Shown here piece after piece: positions 10,955 through 22,905 of a DNA stretch of 64,000 bases. This stretch comes from Gavia stellata. Taxonomy: Eukaryota > Chordata > Aves > Gaviiformes > Gaviidae. Numbering within the stretch: the stretch's first letter is position 1; every line of letters starts with the position of its first letter. The position numbers and the translations under genes are program-made. The stretch covers positions 1,922,001 through 1,986,000 of the forward strand of contig NW_026776913.1 in assembly GCF_030936135.1 (NCBI RefSeq), written 5' to 3'. The notes under the pieces are model-generated. The model was given only the letters and a program-made list of their open reading frames with translations. It did no database searches and was not told the origin of the DNA.

Positions 10955-12060
10955 TGTTACTGGGTCCCACGGAGGGACATTGCTGACAAAGCCTCCCCAG
11001 GGGCTGCTTAGAGCAGAAAACTCCGGGCAGTGATGACAGGTAGGCAAAGGCAATGTGAAGGAAGAGATTCTGAGTAACCCTGGATGTGTTACCTAAAGGC
11101 AAAGGGCCAAGCTCTGACCCCCAGCCCCTGGGAAGGGAGATCCGGTCCCTCACACATTGCTCAGGGCTCTTCCTGGGGCGGTGTGATGTGGGGATGGGCA
11201 ATGCCCAGGGCAGGACTACGGTACGATACCTCCCAGGCTCCCAGGTGGGGAAGGGGAGGCAATGAGCCCCGAGTGCTGTAAGGACAAGGTGCTTCCTCAT
11301 GGGTGTCAGTGGCAGAGACAACAGCCACAGCCGAGGAGGGAAAGAGCTGATCTCTCTTGGGGGCTTTTCTGACTTTCTCCATCCCTCTCTCATCTCCACC
11401 ATTGGCTGTCCTACGGTCTCCCACACCTGCACCTCTCTCTGCAGGCTGTAGACATCCACCCTGCTACCCCACCTGGCTCTCACCTGAGCATCTTCCTTTA
11501 CTGATATCTCTCCATCCTTCCTCGTTGTCCCTTGCAACACAAAGCCTTGGGTTGATCCAGTCTCCTTCTGGGTGACTTCTTATACCACAGCACTGCCCTT
11601 CGAGTGACATTTCTCTTTCCTTGTGTCCAGTCTGGAGCTCTCCAGCTGCCCTTTGTGCTATAAGTTCTCCCTCATGCCGCTTCCCCCTATGAAAAAAAGA
11701 TTCCATCATCCCTGAAACCACCTTTCCAGCAGTCTCAGGCTAATCCTATACTGCTCTGAGCCTCTCTGTCACTGGGTCAATGCTGCCCAGGTCCCTCAGC
11801 CGCCCCACACAGGTCATATTCACCCAGTCCCGTACCCCATCTTGGCAGACCTGCACTCAACACTCTCTAGTTCCTCCTGACTTCTCCAAATTGGGGAGCC
11901 GCCCACTGGGACACACCCATGTGTGTGGAGCCACACCAGTGCTGAGTCAAGGGGGATGATCACTCAAGTTGTCTGGGTGGCCCACACTCCTCCTAACACA
12001 GCCCCACGTGCAGCTGCCCTTGTTCATAGGGACCGTACGCTACTGGTTGTAGTGCATCCC
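10955..12060 (-). repeat. Unclassified dispersed repeat, copy 2
   Basis: This aligns with 4790-5540 over its left part and with 27830-28480 over its right part, so it links the two other copies into one family. Diagnostic shared pieces are GCAGGCTGTAGACATCCA, CCCTTCGAGTGACATTTCT, CCCAGGTCCCTCAGCC and ACACCAGTGCTGAGTCAAG. The family is not identified. On the minus strand it has a CR1-like 3' region. Confidence 0.65.
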
Positions 12061-12499
12061 TCGTAGTGCCCAGGCCCTGCTCCTCAGCTGCTCACGTCCC
12101 AGCCTGTCCTGATGTATGGGGTTATTCTCCCCACGCCCCCCACCACTGCAGCTCGGATGCAGAAATGTTGAACCATACGACTGTCACAGAGTTCCTTCTC
12201 TTGGGCTTCCCCTCCCTCCACCATCAGGAGTCCCTCATGGCAATCGCTCTCCTGGCTTCACACCTGGTAATCTTAGGGACAAACCTGCTGATCATTCCCT
12301 CATTCTTGCTGAAGGAGACCTCCACAGTCCCACGTACTTTTCCCTCTGTAACCTCTCCTGTTTGGAGGTTTTCATCACCATATCCATCATACCCAAAGCT
12401 GTAGGAAACTTGTGCATGGCCAGCAAAGCCATATCCTGCCCAGGCTGCTTAACTCAGTGCTACTTCTGCTCCCTTCTGGGCTGCATCTTCATGTATGTC

Positions 12500-14390
12500 C
12501 AGCCTTCAAGTCACCACATTTCCTGAAACAAGGCAGTGGCCCTTCTCAACACAGTGCCAACTCCTTTGATGAGTCCCTTTGTTTTCAGCCTCAGGAACCA
12601 GCTGATGAAAGATGCTCTCAAGGCAGGTTTCAAAAGAAGTGGGATAATCTTCAGAAACTGCTTTTCCACCTGAGGAGAGGTGTTGTAAGTGGATTTTGAA
12701 AGGGGAGAGGGGTGGGGAGGGCAAACACATGATTATGATGCATCTGCAGAAATGAGACCTCTCTTTCTTAGCAGTGTAAGATCTCCTTAATCGAATATCA
12801 CACCAGACTCTCTTCTGCAACACGTCATCATAAGATGACCCTGCATAGCAATGCCTTTCAAATGACCTACAAGCACTTTACAAACCCTGGTGAATACCAC
12901 AGTGGCATTTTCTAAGCGTGCAAACCAAGACAGAGAGCAACAAGCAGAGGACTTCATCCCTCCATGGCACACCCAATTCTCAACAAGCTTCGCCCTCGTC
13001 CGGTTCTCATGCAACTGCGCCTTCCTTCTAAATCTGGTTTCCTGATTATTTTGGTGACAGATCTTTGCTGAACCTCTTAGTCTTTAGGAAATGACAGGAC
13101 ATAGGTGGAACACAATGAAGAGAACAATAACAGCTTAATTTTTCCACCAAGTGGAAAATACATCTCCGTTAACGTCCTGGTCAGAACAAAAACATGCCTG
13201 AAATTCAGTCCAGTTGAACTGTTGAGAATGACCTCTCTTCTAATTTGGTCCAGAATCTAGAATATTGGTCAGGAATGTAGTTTGGAGTAACAGTGCACCT
13301 GTCTCCATATCACTCATGTTTGGTGAAATAAATGTCCAGTCCTTGACACAATGCTCCCAGAGCCAATACTTCAGCTAATCCAGCACATTCAGTGGAATTC
13401 GCTTGTTCAGACATAGACTTTTATAACTTTAATGTCTAAAAAGATGAGTTCATTCTCTGGCCTCCTTTGATAGCGGGGAAGGATCAGCACTCTAGAAGGT
13501 GATATCGTCTCCTCCTACAGTGGTCTTCAGGAGAACTGTACTTAGCATAGACTTGGCAGCTTAGTTTTCCCATAGGTAATGCCAAGTGCCCTGAGCCACA
13601 TACCGGGCAACGTGTGGTCGTTTGCAGAAGAGATGGACTCTTGCTCAGCGGGGCCATCCTTTGAAGACATGAGGGTTACAACTGTGCCTTAAAGTCTCTC
13701 CCAAATTAAAAGGAAACCTCTCCTCTTCTCTAATCCCTGCCACAGTGTTGCCTGTTTGTGCCAGGGGCTCTTTGCACAGCGGCAGCTATGAAGCGAGACC
13801 ACGTGTTTTGGTACAGCCCTGTCCTGCCTGTCTTCTCATTCCAGCTCCTCTTTCTTTAGATACCATCTCTGTGTCCTGGACACTGCTGAACCCAGATACA
13901 GGCAGCGTGGTGGTCAGTGCAGTCAGAGCTGTGGGGCATAAGCTAATGGGCACTCACACACCTCAGTGGACAGGCAGAGGTTGGGGCAGAGTGTATGGGG
14001 CCAGCGTGCCAAGACATGTCCCTTATGTTCTCAACTCTCTTAATCTCTCGCTGTCTCTTTCTCCATCTTGCTCGTATCTTAGGGATCCATCTCAATCCCT
14101 CAGCTCTCTCACAGTTGTCTCTCAGCCGTCTACATGGGATGTGATTTAGAGCGAGCAGTGAATCTGAGGCACCCTCCCCATGGAAGCACCTTCAGGAACA
14201 ACGCACCCCAGTGTAGGTGGGGTGAATGACTGGGCTCCTCCATTCCAGGAGCTCTCTGGGCTGTCTAGGTGACTGCCTCAGCCATCTCCAACTCACGGTA
14301 AAGATAGGAAGTTTGAGACAGGGAATCATCAGGGACTTGTGCCAAATTGGGGAGCCACCCACTGGGACACACCCATGTGTGTGGAGCCTT
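12500..14390. other. Insert or replacement inside the OR pseudogene
   Basis: About 1.9 kb of sequence unrelated to olfactory receptors has replaced the middle third of the pseudogene. No gene or known repeat could be recognised except the 47-base copy at its right edge. Confidence 0.5.
14342..14388 (+). repeat. 47-bp copy of 11886-11932 at a breakpoint
   Basis: The stretch beginning CCAAATTGGGGAGCC and ending GTGTGTGGAGCC is the same as 11886-11932 except for one G/A difference. At 11886 it is part of a dispersed repeat and continues into that repeat. At 14342 it stands alone and abuts the carboxyl part of the OR pseudogene. Confidence 0.8.
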
Positions 14391-14721
14391 CCCATTTGGA
14401 CTCACACTTGTACCCTACATCTGCACCAGAGCTGCAGTCCTGAGGATCCCAACCACCATGGGGAGGCAGAAGGCCTTCTCCACCCGCTCCTCTCACCTCA
14501 TCGTGGTGACTGTTTTCTATGGCACCCTCGTCCTTGTCTATATGACACCCAGGACAGCCTCCCTGAGGCAGCTCCATAAAGTCCTCTCCTTTTTCTACAC
14601 CATCCTCACGCCCCTGGTCAATCCACTCTTCTGCAGCCTGCGGAACAGGGAGGTCGAGGGGGCTCTTGGAAATGCACTCAGAAAAACTGTGGCCTGCATT
14701 GAGAGCTCATACATGTTGTGA

Positions 14722-17700
14722 TCCACCAGGAATAAACAGGTGGTGGATCTCTTTTGATCAAGTGGGGACCACTCGTAAGTGCCTCTTTTGTGTACCAGGT
14801 ATATCTTTAGAAGTGCAGAATCTTGGGACTGGTTGTGGAATGAGAAGCGGGAGAAGGGAATTTGTGTCTTAAAGAAATATAGGTCTGGTCTTGAAGAGTG
14901 TAAAAAACTTGCCTGGCTTTCTTCCTTCTTTAAAGTAAAGCCAGTTGTGATCCTGGAAGTGGGAGCTGTTGAAATGCCGGACCTGCCCAGGAGTGGGAGG
15001 AAACTGACTCTAAGCATGCTGTTTTCTCTTCTGTCACCCAGCCAGGCTGAGGCGTGGCATTCCTGCATGTCTGGGATTCCTCTGGGCATCTCCCTATTGG
15101 CAGGGAGAAGTGGGCAGCTGGATCAAGCCCTTCCACTGGACATGTCTAAATCCAACTCGGTGAATCCCATCCCTCTTGTTCTCTGGGCTTCCTAGCAGAG
15201 GACAACTGTGAAAGCTAGTCTGATAGGGTCAGCGCCTCTGAAAAAAAAAAAAGTAGATCCTTGCGCAGAGGAAAGATGCACAAGTTGGGTCTCAGTTTCC
15301 CCATCTTTTAACACAGAAATCATTACTTCCCCCTTCTTTCCTTCTCATATTCTGACTCCCATCCAACAATGTAATTACTTATTTGTGTCCCACTGTCTGA
15401 CTTAGATACTGCAATCCGAGTCCTCCTGTTTTCTTCTTTCTTGCAAAAGAGAGCAAGGTCAGCTCATGGGGCATGACTGAGCACAGACACCCCCAGCAGC
15501 AGGCTCTCCCCATTTCCTAGGCTGAGGCAAGCGCACAAGGTGGGAATGTCTCCATCATCTCTGATTTGCGCAAGGGCCTTCAGCCCTGACATACTCCCAC
15601 AACACACTTGTTCCTCCTCCACCCACAGACAGAAATTCCTTCCCACTTCCAGGCTCAGGTCTTGGCTGCAAGAATTTGCTGCACTTCAGAAGAGGCCTTG
15701 AGCTTCTTGGCTCTTCTTGGTGCTTAAGGCAATCTTCTGGGCTCCCTCCAGATTTCATGGGGGGACTTCTTGTCTCTAACAAGGACTTTATGACAAGTTT
15801 TTATGAAATGTTTGTTTTTCTGTCATTCCTGTGTGTGGAAAGAGTAGACACAGAGAAGGAGGATATACACCAAAAGGGATGCGAGTGAAGTGCCAGTAAG
15901 AACCAGGTGAGCTCCCCCCATGCCTGTGGCTTCCTGGCAAGGAGTCTGTCCTGAGAAGGGGATCCAGCCTCTACCCCACTCTGGAGTGGGGAATCAGCAG
16001 CACTCGTGCCTCCTGGGGGACACAAACGATGACTTTTCAAGGGCACCTTTCCTCTGAACTGCTGTAGATTTGTCCTTGAGGATGAGGTATAATGGCCAGC
16101 ACTGCAAATACTGATTTAACTGGCATTGCCCAGAGTGGTCATCAGAGATGCAAACTGCTATGCTGCAGATAATTATATTAAGGCAGATTAATGTTGCGGG
16201 TTTGGTTTTGTTTTGTTTCTTCTTTTTTGATACTGATACTCTTAGGGAAATCACACAAGCATCTGAAGGATTATTGAAGGTTTTCTGAGAGAAGCCCCAG
16301 CAGATTAGCATCTCAAGCAATGGGGTGCCGGAGGGCAAGGGAAGGATGGTTTGGGCACTGCCCTGGGATTTGGGAAACGGAAATGAGTTCTCCTCTCCTT
16401 GACACCCTGCCCTTCTCAGTGAGGGCTGTGAAAAACTCTGCCAACTAGGTCGGAACTCACAGCCGTGTCAGGGAACTTCTGTCGAACTGCAGGAATGTGG
16501 TCCTGACAGCTCAGGCGTTGAGTTTCCATTGGAGTCCAAACTGCTACAATTCACAATGCCTCCGTCTTCACTATGACACTGGGTGTTGTGTGACACAACT
16601 GTCCTGGATCTCCAGGCAGGATGGGCAAAAGTTTGATACCTGAACCAGAACTTTTCCTCTTCCTGGAAATGTCAATGCCACAGGCTCGAGCCAAGAGGCC
16701 CAAGAAACAAAACTTCCCAGAGAATCAAGTAATGAAAACCTCCCCCCAGCTGTGGGACTTGCTCTTGACTGACAGAGAATTTGTGAGTCTGGACAAATTT
16801 GTGAGTCTTCACCTATTTTTCCCTCTCTCTTTGTAACTTGGCTCTCAGCATTTACATATTGAAACTGCTTTGCCACTTTGAAAATGTGTCTTTGAGAAAC
16901 TAGCTCGGGATATTTTTATTACCTTTTTTTTAGCCCAAATGAATATGCAGCATTGAAGTGGGTTTCCATATATGGAGCAGTTTTGCACAATGTCTGCTCC
17001 AAGAGGAGAAATATCTCAGCCTGCATCTGGAAATGAATGAAGCTGTGGGGGGTAAATGTGCTTCTTCAGACAATATGTGGTATGCATGCAAGAGAAAATG
17101 TTGTGAAGGTGATTGGGCATGAAAGAAATGGAAAACTGCCCATCCAATGGAGCTCTGCAAGCGGAGGATGGAGCCGTACATAACTTGGCATGATCCAAGT
17201 GGGATCAGCATGGAGAGAAGACTTTTGTAGGGAAGGCGTTGCAATGGAGTACCTTGACGTCACCGAACTGAAAAAGAGAGATTGGACAGTGTGCTGAAGT
17301 GACAGGCAGAAGTGTCCTCGGCTAAAAGACCTTTGCTAAGAGGACTTTGGAGGGATTTGGGTTGCAGAGATTTGAGGTCGTCCTTTCAAGACCTAAGCAA
17401 GCTGAGCTTTGGAGACAAGTGAAAATAAGGAAGCTCTCAAGGATGTTTTGGGATTCGTTGTACTATCTTTCCTCTCTCTTATAATTTAAAGATTACAGTA
17501 TTGCCCTTAAGTAATCCATGCTCCATATCTTTTTTCTCTGCTTTTTTGAGGAGGGGGAGGTGGAAGAGAAGAATAGTTTCTTTTTTAACCAAAGGCAGCC
17601 AACGGGCAGATCCCAGGTTAGCGAAAAGGTACAAAGGAAGGCAGAATTTTGATGTGGTGTACACTGGCACAAGAGGATTACCTGCATTTCCATTCTCTGA

Positions 17701-18028
17701 AGCCCTAACTGGGCGGCAGAGAGCCTGGAAGCTCAGAGCTCCCTTCATCTGCCCTGCATTTCAGCATGTAAAATTAAGCTAACCTAGTCATAAAGTTGGT
17801 TTTGATTCTCTTCACAGCCTAAAGCACAGCATGGGGCGGGAGACAGGCAGGACACCTAAAGAGGACTCACACTGCTCTGCAAAAAAGCTTAGGTGCTTGC
17901 GGGAACCACAGGAGGCATGGCATACCGATTCCAGGGTTCAACGACCTGGTCAAATGCCCTGTCTCCTTCTCTGTAATGGTGGCATTGATGCATGGCAGTT
18001 ATGTGCGGACTCTGTACAAGGATCATAG
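14722..18028. other. No gene recognised
   Basis: 3.3 kb of moderate GC with short open frames only, a poly-A run near 15241-15252 and no recognisable protein, RNA gene or repeat family. Confidence 0.5.
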
Positions 18029-18029
18029 A

Positions 18030-18350
18030 ATCATCAATTCATAGAATGGTTTAGGTTGGAAACGACCTTTAAGATCATCAAGTCCAACCATAAACTTAAC
18101 CCTGCTAAGTCCACCACTAAACCATGTCCCTCAGCGCCTCATCCACACGTCTTTTAAAACCTCCAGTGATGGTGACTCAACCACCTCCCGGGGCAGCCTG
18201 TTCCACTGTCTGACAACCTTTTCAGTGAAGAAATTTTTCCTAATATTCAGTCCAAACTTCCCCTGGCACAACTTGTGGCTGTTTCCTCTTCTCCTATCAC
18301 TTGTCACTTGGGAGAAGAGACCAGTATCCACCTCTCTACAGGGGGACAAT
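18030..18350 (-). mobile_element. CR1 LINE 3' end, antisense
   Basis: The minus strand reads the familiar CR1 3' segment in order: GGAAAAATTTCTTCACTGAA, CTGCCCCGGGAGGTGGTTGAG, GTTTTAAAAGACGTGTGGAT, the GTCCACCACTAAACCATGTC complement and TTGGACTTGATGATCTTAAA. It ends in imperfect ATTCTATGA-type units at 18026-18046. This is a 5'-truncated copy, the usual form of CR1. Confidence 0.92.
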
Positions 18351-19789
18351 CACTTCCCTAGTCCTGCCGGCCACACTGTTTCTGATACAAGCCAGCATGC
18401 AGTTGGCCGTCATAGCAATGTTGGCCAACAGATGAATGTTTCTTTTCCATAGGTATTCAGAGAGATCCTTCTTGTGCTCGGAAGAGGCTGTCCTGCAAGG
18501 CCTATCACATTTCCAGAACTCCTTCCCCCTTCAGAGCTGCTTCCCACGGCACCACTTGGATCAGTACCCCCGTACATCAAAGTCTTCTCCTCTGGAGTCC
18601 ACCAGCCTGTGCTCTGCTGCTGGCCTTCCTCTGACACCTGGGACCCCAATATTTCCTTGTTTGCCAGTACCACCTCCAGGTGAGCATCCCCCTTGTTGGC
18701 CCTACCTGGCAGCTCTGTTAGGAACTTGTCCCAGGAGCCTCCAGGCTGCCGCCATCCTGTCGCTTTGCCTGGCCAGGGAATGCCAGGGCACTTACAGTCC
18801 CCCACAGGAACCTGCTCCTTAACCTGGACACTTCCTCGGCTTGCTGAGAGAGGACTGTTGCTGTTTCCTCTCCCTGACCAGGTAGGATATGACTGCCGAG
18901 ACCATGTCACCCTTACTGACTTCTCTTCTCATCCTCACTCACAGAAGCTGGCCCAACCTGTTGCCCATCTCATAGAGGAGCTCCATATATCCTAGTTGCT
19001 CCTTCACACAGCGTGCTTCCCCCCAATACTTGTCCTCCCTGTCACCTTCTCCATCAGAGCCTGTATCCCTGCACTGCAGCACCCCAGCTCAGCAAGCTGT
19101 GCCACCACTTCTCATTTAATCCCAAACCATCACAGTAGAGTGACACGTCCTGGGGCTTCAGCTCCTCCTGCCTGTGCTCCAGCTCCTCCTGGCCATGCAC
19201 CTTTGGGCTGCAGCACCTCAGCCGTGGCACCGGGGTGGAGTGCAGACTTCTCACAGGGAAACCTGATCACTGGTCCTGACCAGAAGACCATTGTGAATCG
19301 AACAGTTAGTGCAGTGCTGCGCTGTGCTGCGTGTACAGCGTGGCCTCCACACCTGTACTGTGCTGAAGAGATCCCTTGGGCACAGGACAACCTCAGCAGC
19401 TCCTTGTCACAGTGCAGCCTGCGGGCAGCTCCCACGCGGTACTGGCCATCACGGCACCTGCATGGCCTTGTCTCTGTCTGACAATGCAGCAGGAAGGTCT
19501 CATGAGAACATCATTTCTGACTGACTGTGGAGAAGAGGAAGAGAGTCGTTTCCTCCTAAGGGAATACAGTATGAGTTTGATTGACCAAAACAGGAGACTG
19601 TCTTCTCTGGACGGGCTCTGCATGGTGTGCTGCACATGGCTGGGAGTCCCATCTGATGTTACACCACCTAGGCATCCCACCACCTAAGTGGATCAAAGAT
19701 TACCTATACTCTTCTTTCCTTATAATCCTCGCCCTCACAGCATTTTAAATGGTACCTCACAGAGTGTGAGTACCTTCCTTACTGGGATC
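18351..19789. other. No gene recognised
   Basis: Open frames of up to 166 codons occur on both strands but overlap each other and show no known domain. Parts may be old retroelement sequence. Nothing can be supported. Confidence 0.45.
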
Positions 19790-20060
19790 ATCATGGACCA
19801 GGATCTACTGGTGAAGAACTCTCCCAGCACACTTGGATGCAGCCCCTACGGTCCAATGGACTGGTAGGTGTGCAGTTTGCTCAGGTAACCCCTGGCTTCA
19901 TCCCCATTCACAGCTGGTTGTTCTCCTCCAGAGCCCTGCCTCAAAGCACAAAGGCCTGGGAGACCTTTAATGGTGGAAACTGAGGCAAAGGGGACACAGA
20001 GCATCTCGGATCTATCTACACCTACTCTTACTAATCTTTGCAGTTGTTCCACAGTCTCTC
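19790..20060 (-). mobile_element. CR1 LINE ORF2 fragment, antisense
   Basis: The minus-strand translation matches the stretch of CR1 ORF2 between the endonuclease and the reverse transcriptase: FASVSTIKGLPGLCALRQG, then GEEQPAVNGDEARG-like residues and YLSKLHTYQSIGP, the counterpart of LSKLDIHKSMGPDG. The same stretch occurs antisense at 63640-63960 and sense near 29740-29920. It is a relic. Confidence 0.7.
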
Positions 20061-21384
20061 TGTCTCTTCCTTAACTCTTTCTGAAGTAGCAACAGCTCAT
20101 CTAGGTGCCCTTGAATTCTTTTTTGGGTTTCAATTGAGTTTTGGTATGGACAACTGCTGTGCTTGGAGGATGCGGTCCATGAAGACAAGATGTGCGCAAG
20201 CACACTGAGAAAAGGATTCTTCTGTTCCTGGACTGTATCATCATGGGAGTGAATAAAGATCCCTGTGTGATGTGCTTTGTGTTCACGCAATGCCTGCAGC
20301 TATTGGGCAGAGAAGGGACAGACGTTGCCTCTCTGATGACATCTGATGACCAATACCTCTGAGTGATGGCAACAGCAATGGCACACAGGCACCAAATTGC
20401 ATTGTCTGCAATGCCGCCTGCGGTGTCTTGTCACGCACCCACCCTGAATGGGAATTGCTTTCCTGTTGGTCCTGTGATTTTCTTGCCAGCCCTGGCATCT
20501 CATGTAGCTCTGTGGGCCTGGATTTGAACATTACATTGAGCAGCTGCCTTGAATTCTGTACCACAATGTGGGGATGAACACGAGACACCTGCCAATACAG
20601 TCAGTGAAGGTCTAGTGAATCCAACACATGGAGGAGAGGAAGAAAGAGACTGAGCTCTCCCTATGGCATACGACTGCATTCCATCCTATGAATATCTCTA
20701 TAGGCTGACCTGAACATAACGAGTAGGGACAGGTTCAGTTGCCCTTAATTTGGGCAGCAGCTGTCCTTTCAGTTGGCCAAAGGAAATTCCCAAGAGCCTC
20801 CAAGAAGATGCCCCAGATGTTGGCCTGTCTCTACATCAGCCTGCACGTACCTTCAATCTGTCTCTATTACCGGCACATATCTTTGACCACCTCTGGCACC
20901 TCAGATGTCACCAGACAACTGCATCTGAACAGCTCACTCCTGGCCTCCAGCTCCATTAATTACCATGGGAGCTGAGAGCAGGAGCTCACATGCAGGTGCC
21001 TATTGTGTGTCCACCTGAAGGGGGGCAGGAGGAATCCCACCTGCTGTGGGTCTGTGGTGTGCATGGGAGGGAGCTGAGTGCCCTTCCAGCCCCAGCACTC
21101 CAAACCCAGGATGAGATGCCTTGTCGGGCTCAGCTGCATCCCTTCGCTCAGCAGGGGTAAAGGAGATCCCTGCCTGTCGCTGTCTGGCTGTCCTGTCTAA
21201 AGATGGGCCAAGAAAAGTTGATATTTGCGTGTGACTCTGTCTCTCAGCAGGGAAATGTCAGTGCTGGGAAGAAGTGTCTCTCCCCAGCTGCGGGAGGGAA
21301 CCTCAGTGATTGCTCCAGCCTGTTTCACAGCAGGTTCCCCTGGAGCCCCAGGGACCCCTGGGGGGAGTCCCGAGGGGCAGAGAA
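20061..21384. other. No gene recognised
   Basis: Mixed sequence upstream of the OR promoter block. A 92-codon frame on minus (20012-20290) runs into the CR1 fragment and may be degenerate retroelement. No other feature is supported. Confidence 0.45.
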
Positions 21385-21640
21385 AGTGCCACCTTGGGCT
21401 GCTCCTCTGCTGCTGAGCTGGGCCGGGCTCCTGGGATGGAGGGAGCTCATGGCAAGCGGGCAGCGCTGAGGAGAGACAGCTCTGGCCAGGAGCAGCTCCT
21501 CTGCAGAGCACAGCAGGGCTGAGGGCACTGCCTGCAGGCACCGAGGGGAGAGGATCAAGGCAGAGAGAGGTTAAAGGCAGTCTGGAATGGGAGGATGCTG
21601 AGAGCTCACTTGGAAAGATGTTTTCACAGCCCTTGACACG
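21385..21640 (+). promoter_or_regulatory. Non-coding exon 1 and promoter region of the plus-strand OR
   Basis: This is the inverted counterpart of 10585-10840. It ends in TTCACAGCCCTTGACACG and the donor GTAAGTAT at 21641. Exon 1 of the receptor at 22906 is expected to end at 21640. The transcription start is not determined. Confidence 0.65.
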
Positions 21641-22882
21641 GTAAGTATCTGGCTGAAGGGGAATGGATTTGCGGTTCCTACATGACTCTCCAAAAGCTTT
21701 TACACCCCACAGACTATGGGATCTTTTGGGAGGGTTTTCCTCTGGAGGAGGAAAATGTGCTCCAGAGCAGGTATTTCCTGCTGCACCATCAGAGGGACAG
21801 GACTGCCTTCTCCCAGGGATGATATCAGGGATGTGAACTCGGATTCTTCGTTCTTGCTGTCAGGCTCTCTGGGGATGGGAGTTTCATCTGCAGAGTCACA
21901 CACTGATCTTGTGCGTCCTTCCATGCAAGTGTGTCCATGGGAACAAGGGTCCCAGCTTTCCTCACACCTGTGAGGCTGTGGACAGTGCAGTCTGTGGGGC
22001 TGGGGAATGAGCTAGTTTTCCCTTAGTGAGACTCCATCATGAAAAACATAGGTATCTCCTTGAGGTATCCTTCATGCTGTGAGCTGCCCTCCAGGATGCA
22101 AATCTGTCCCAAATCTTTGTATTATCTGAAAGCACCATGGATAAGCACAGAGATGTTATGACCAAGGAAATGCTGTTGGGTTGGTGAAATAAGCCGTGTG
22201 TGTCCTTGGCTAGAAATGGGTTGCTGAGACGTCGAGAAAGAGTGAGACATTTAATGGTCTGCAGTGGATCCCTCCGCTCTCAGCAGTGTCTGGGGGCTTT
22301 TCACAGAAACAAAGCAGTGGGATCGCCCTCAGTCTCAGAAAGACGCAAACCCAGGGCATCTCAGACTGACGGACAGACCAGCTCCCCTCGCTCTGCTCTA
22401 ACCCAAAGGCAATCCTCTTGCTTTCACTGTGTTCTCACTGCATGCAACAGAAATACTGAGGGTTTCTGAAATCCCAAAACCATCCTCAAACAAGATGGGG
22501 GAATTTAAAAACAAAGAGAAAACTTTCAGTCTGCTTTCTGCCAACCTCGTTCCTTAGCACTGGGAATGCAGATGCTGACAAGCTCTTCTGCATTAGGGGT
22601 GGTTTCATCTGACATATTTGAACACCAGGACTGGCCCCTGCTTCCACCGTTCCCGTGAACTCACTGCTGCAGAACAGGGCTGAAACCTCAGCAGCCCACT
22701 TCTCACAGCATATTCAGGCAGCACCAAACCAGTGCTTCAGCCATGGAGCTGAAGGAAGGTCTCCTAGAAAAGTAAATCAGGGGAGCAGGGTGTGTAGCAA
22801 GGGGAGGGTCTGAAGGAAATTGCTTTGGTTTTGCTCAGAAAAGTCTCCCCTAGCTTCTCAATGACTTTTCTTCCTTGCACAG
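21641..22882 (+). other. 5' UTR intron of the plus-strand OR gene
   Basis: A 1,242-bp intron from GTAAGTAT at 21641 to TTCCTTGCACAG ending at 22882. It shares blocks with the intron of the paralogous gene but is about 0.6 kb shorter. No other gene is seen in it. Confidence 0.65.
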
Positions 22883-22905
22883 GTCCCTATGCCCAGAGGC
22901 AGCAA

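Larger units (their letters stand above)
12165..14721 (+). pseudogene. OR6-like olfactory receptor pseudogene, split
   Basis: The amino part starts at 12165 (MLNHTTVTEFLLLGFP). It shifts frame near 12300, between LLIIP and the segment AEGDLHSPTYFSLCNLS. It continues through FITISIIPKAVGN and CLTQCYFCSLLGC to about 12490. Everything from the TM3 D-R-Y box through TM5 is missing. The carboxyl part resumes near 14395 with ICTRAAVLRIPTTMGRQKAF, SSHLIVVTVFYGT and NPLFCSLRNREVEGAL, with a stop at 14719. The 1.9 kb between holds no OR sequence. The residues resemble mammalian OR6-type receptors rather than the flanking OR14-type genes. It is certainly non-functional. Confidence 0.88.

Noticed and set aside
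22825-22905. Upstream in-frame ATG of the plus-strand OR
   Set aside because: It lies in the intron, upstream of the splice acceptor at 22882. Family members start at the MSNSS position.
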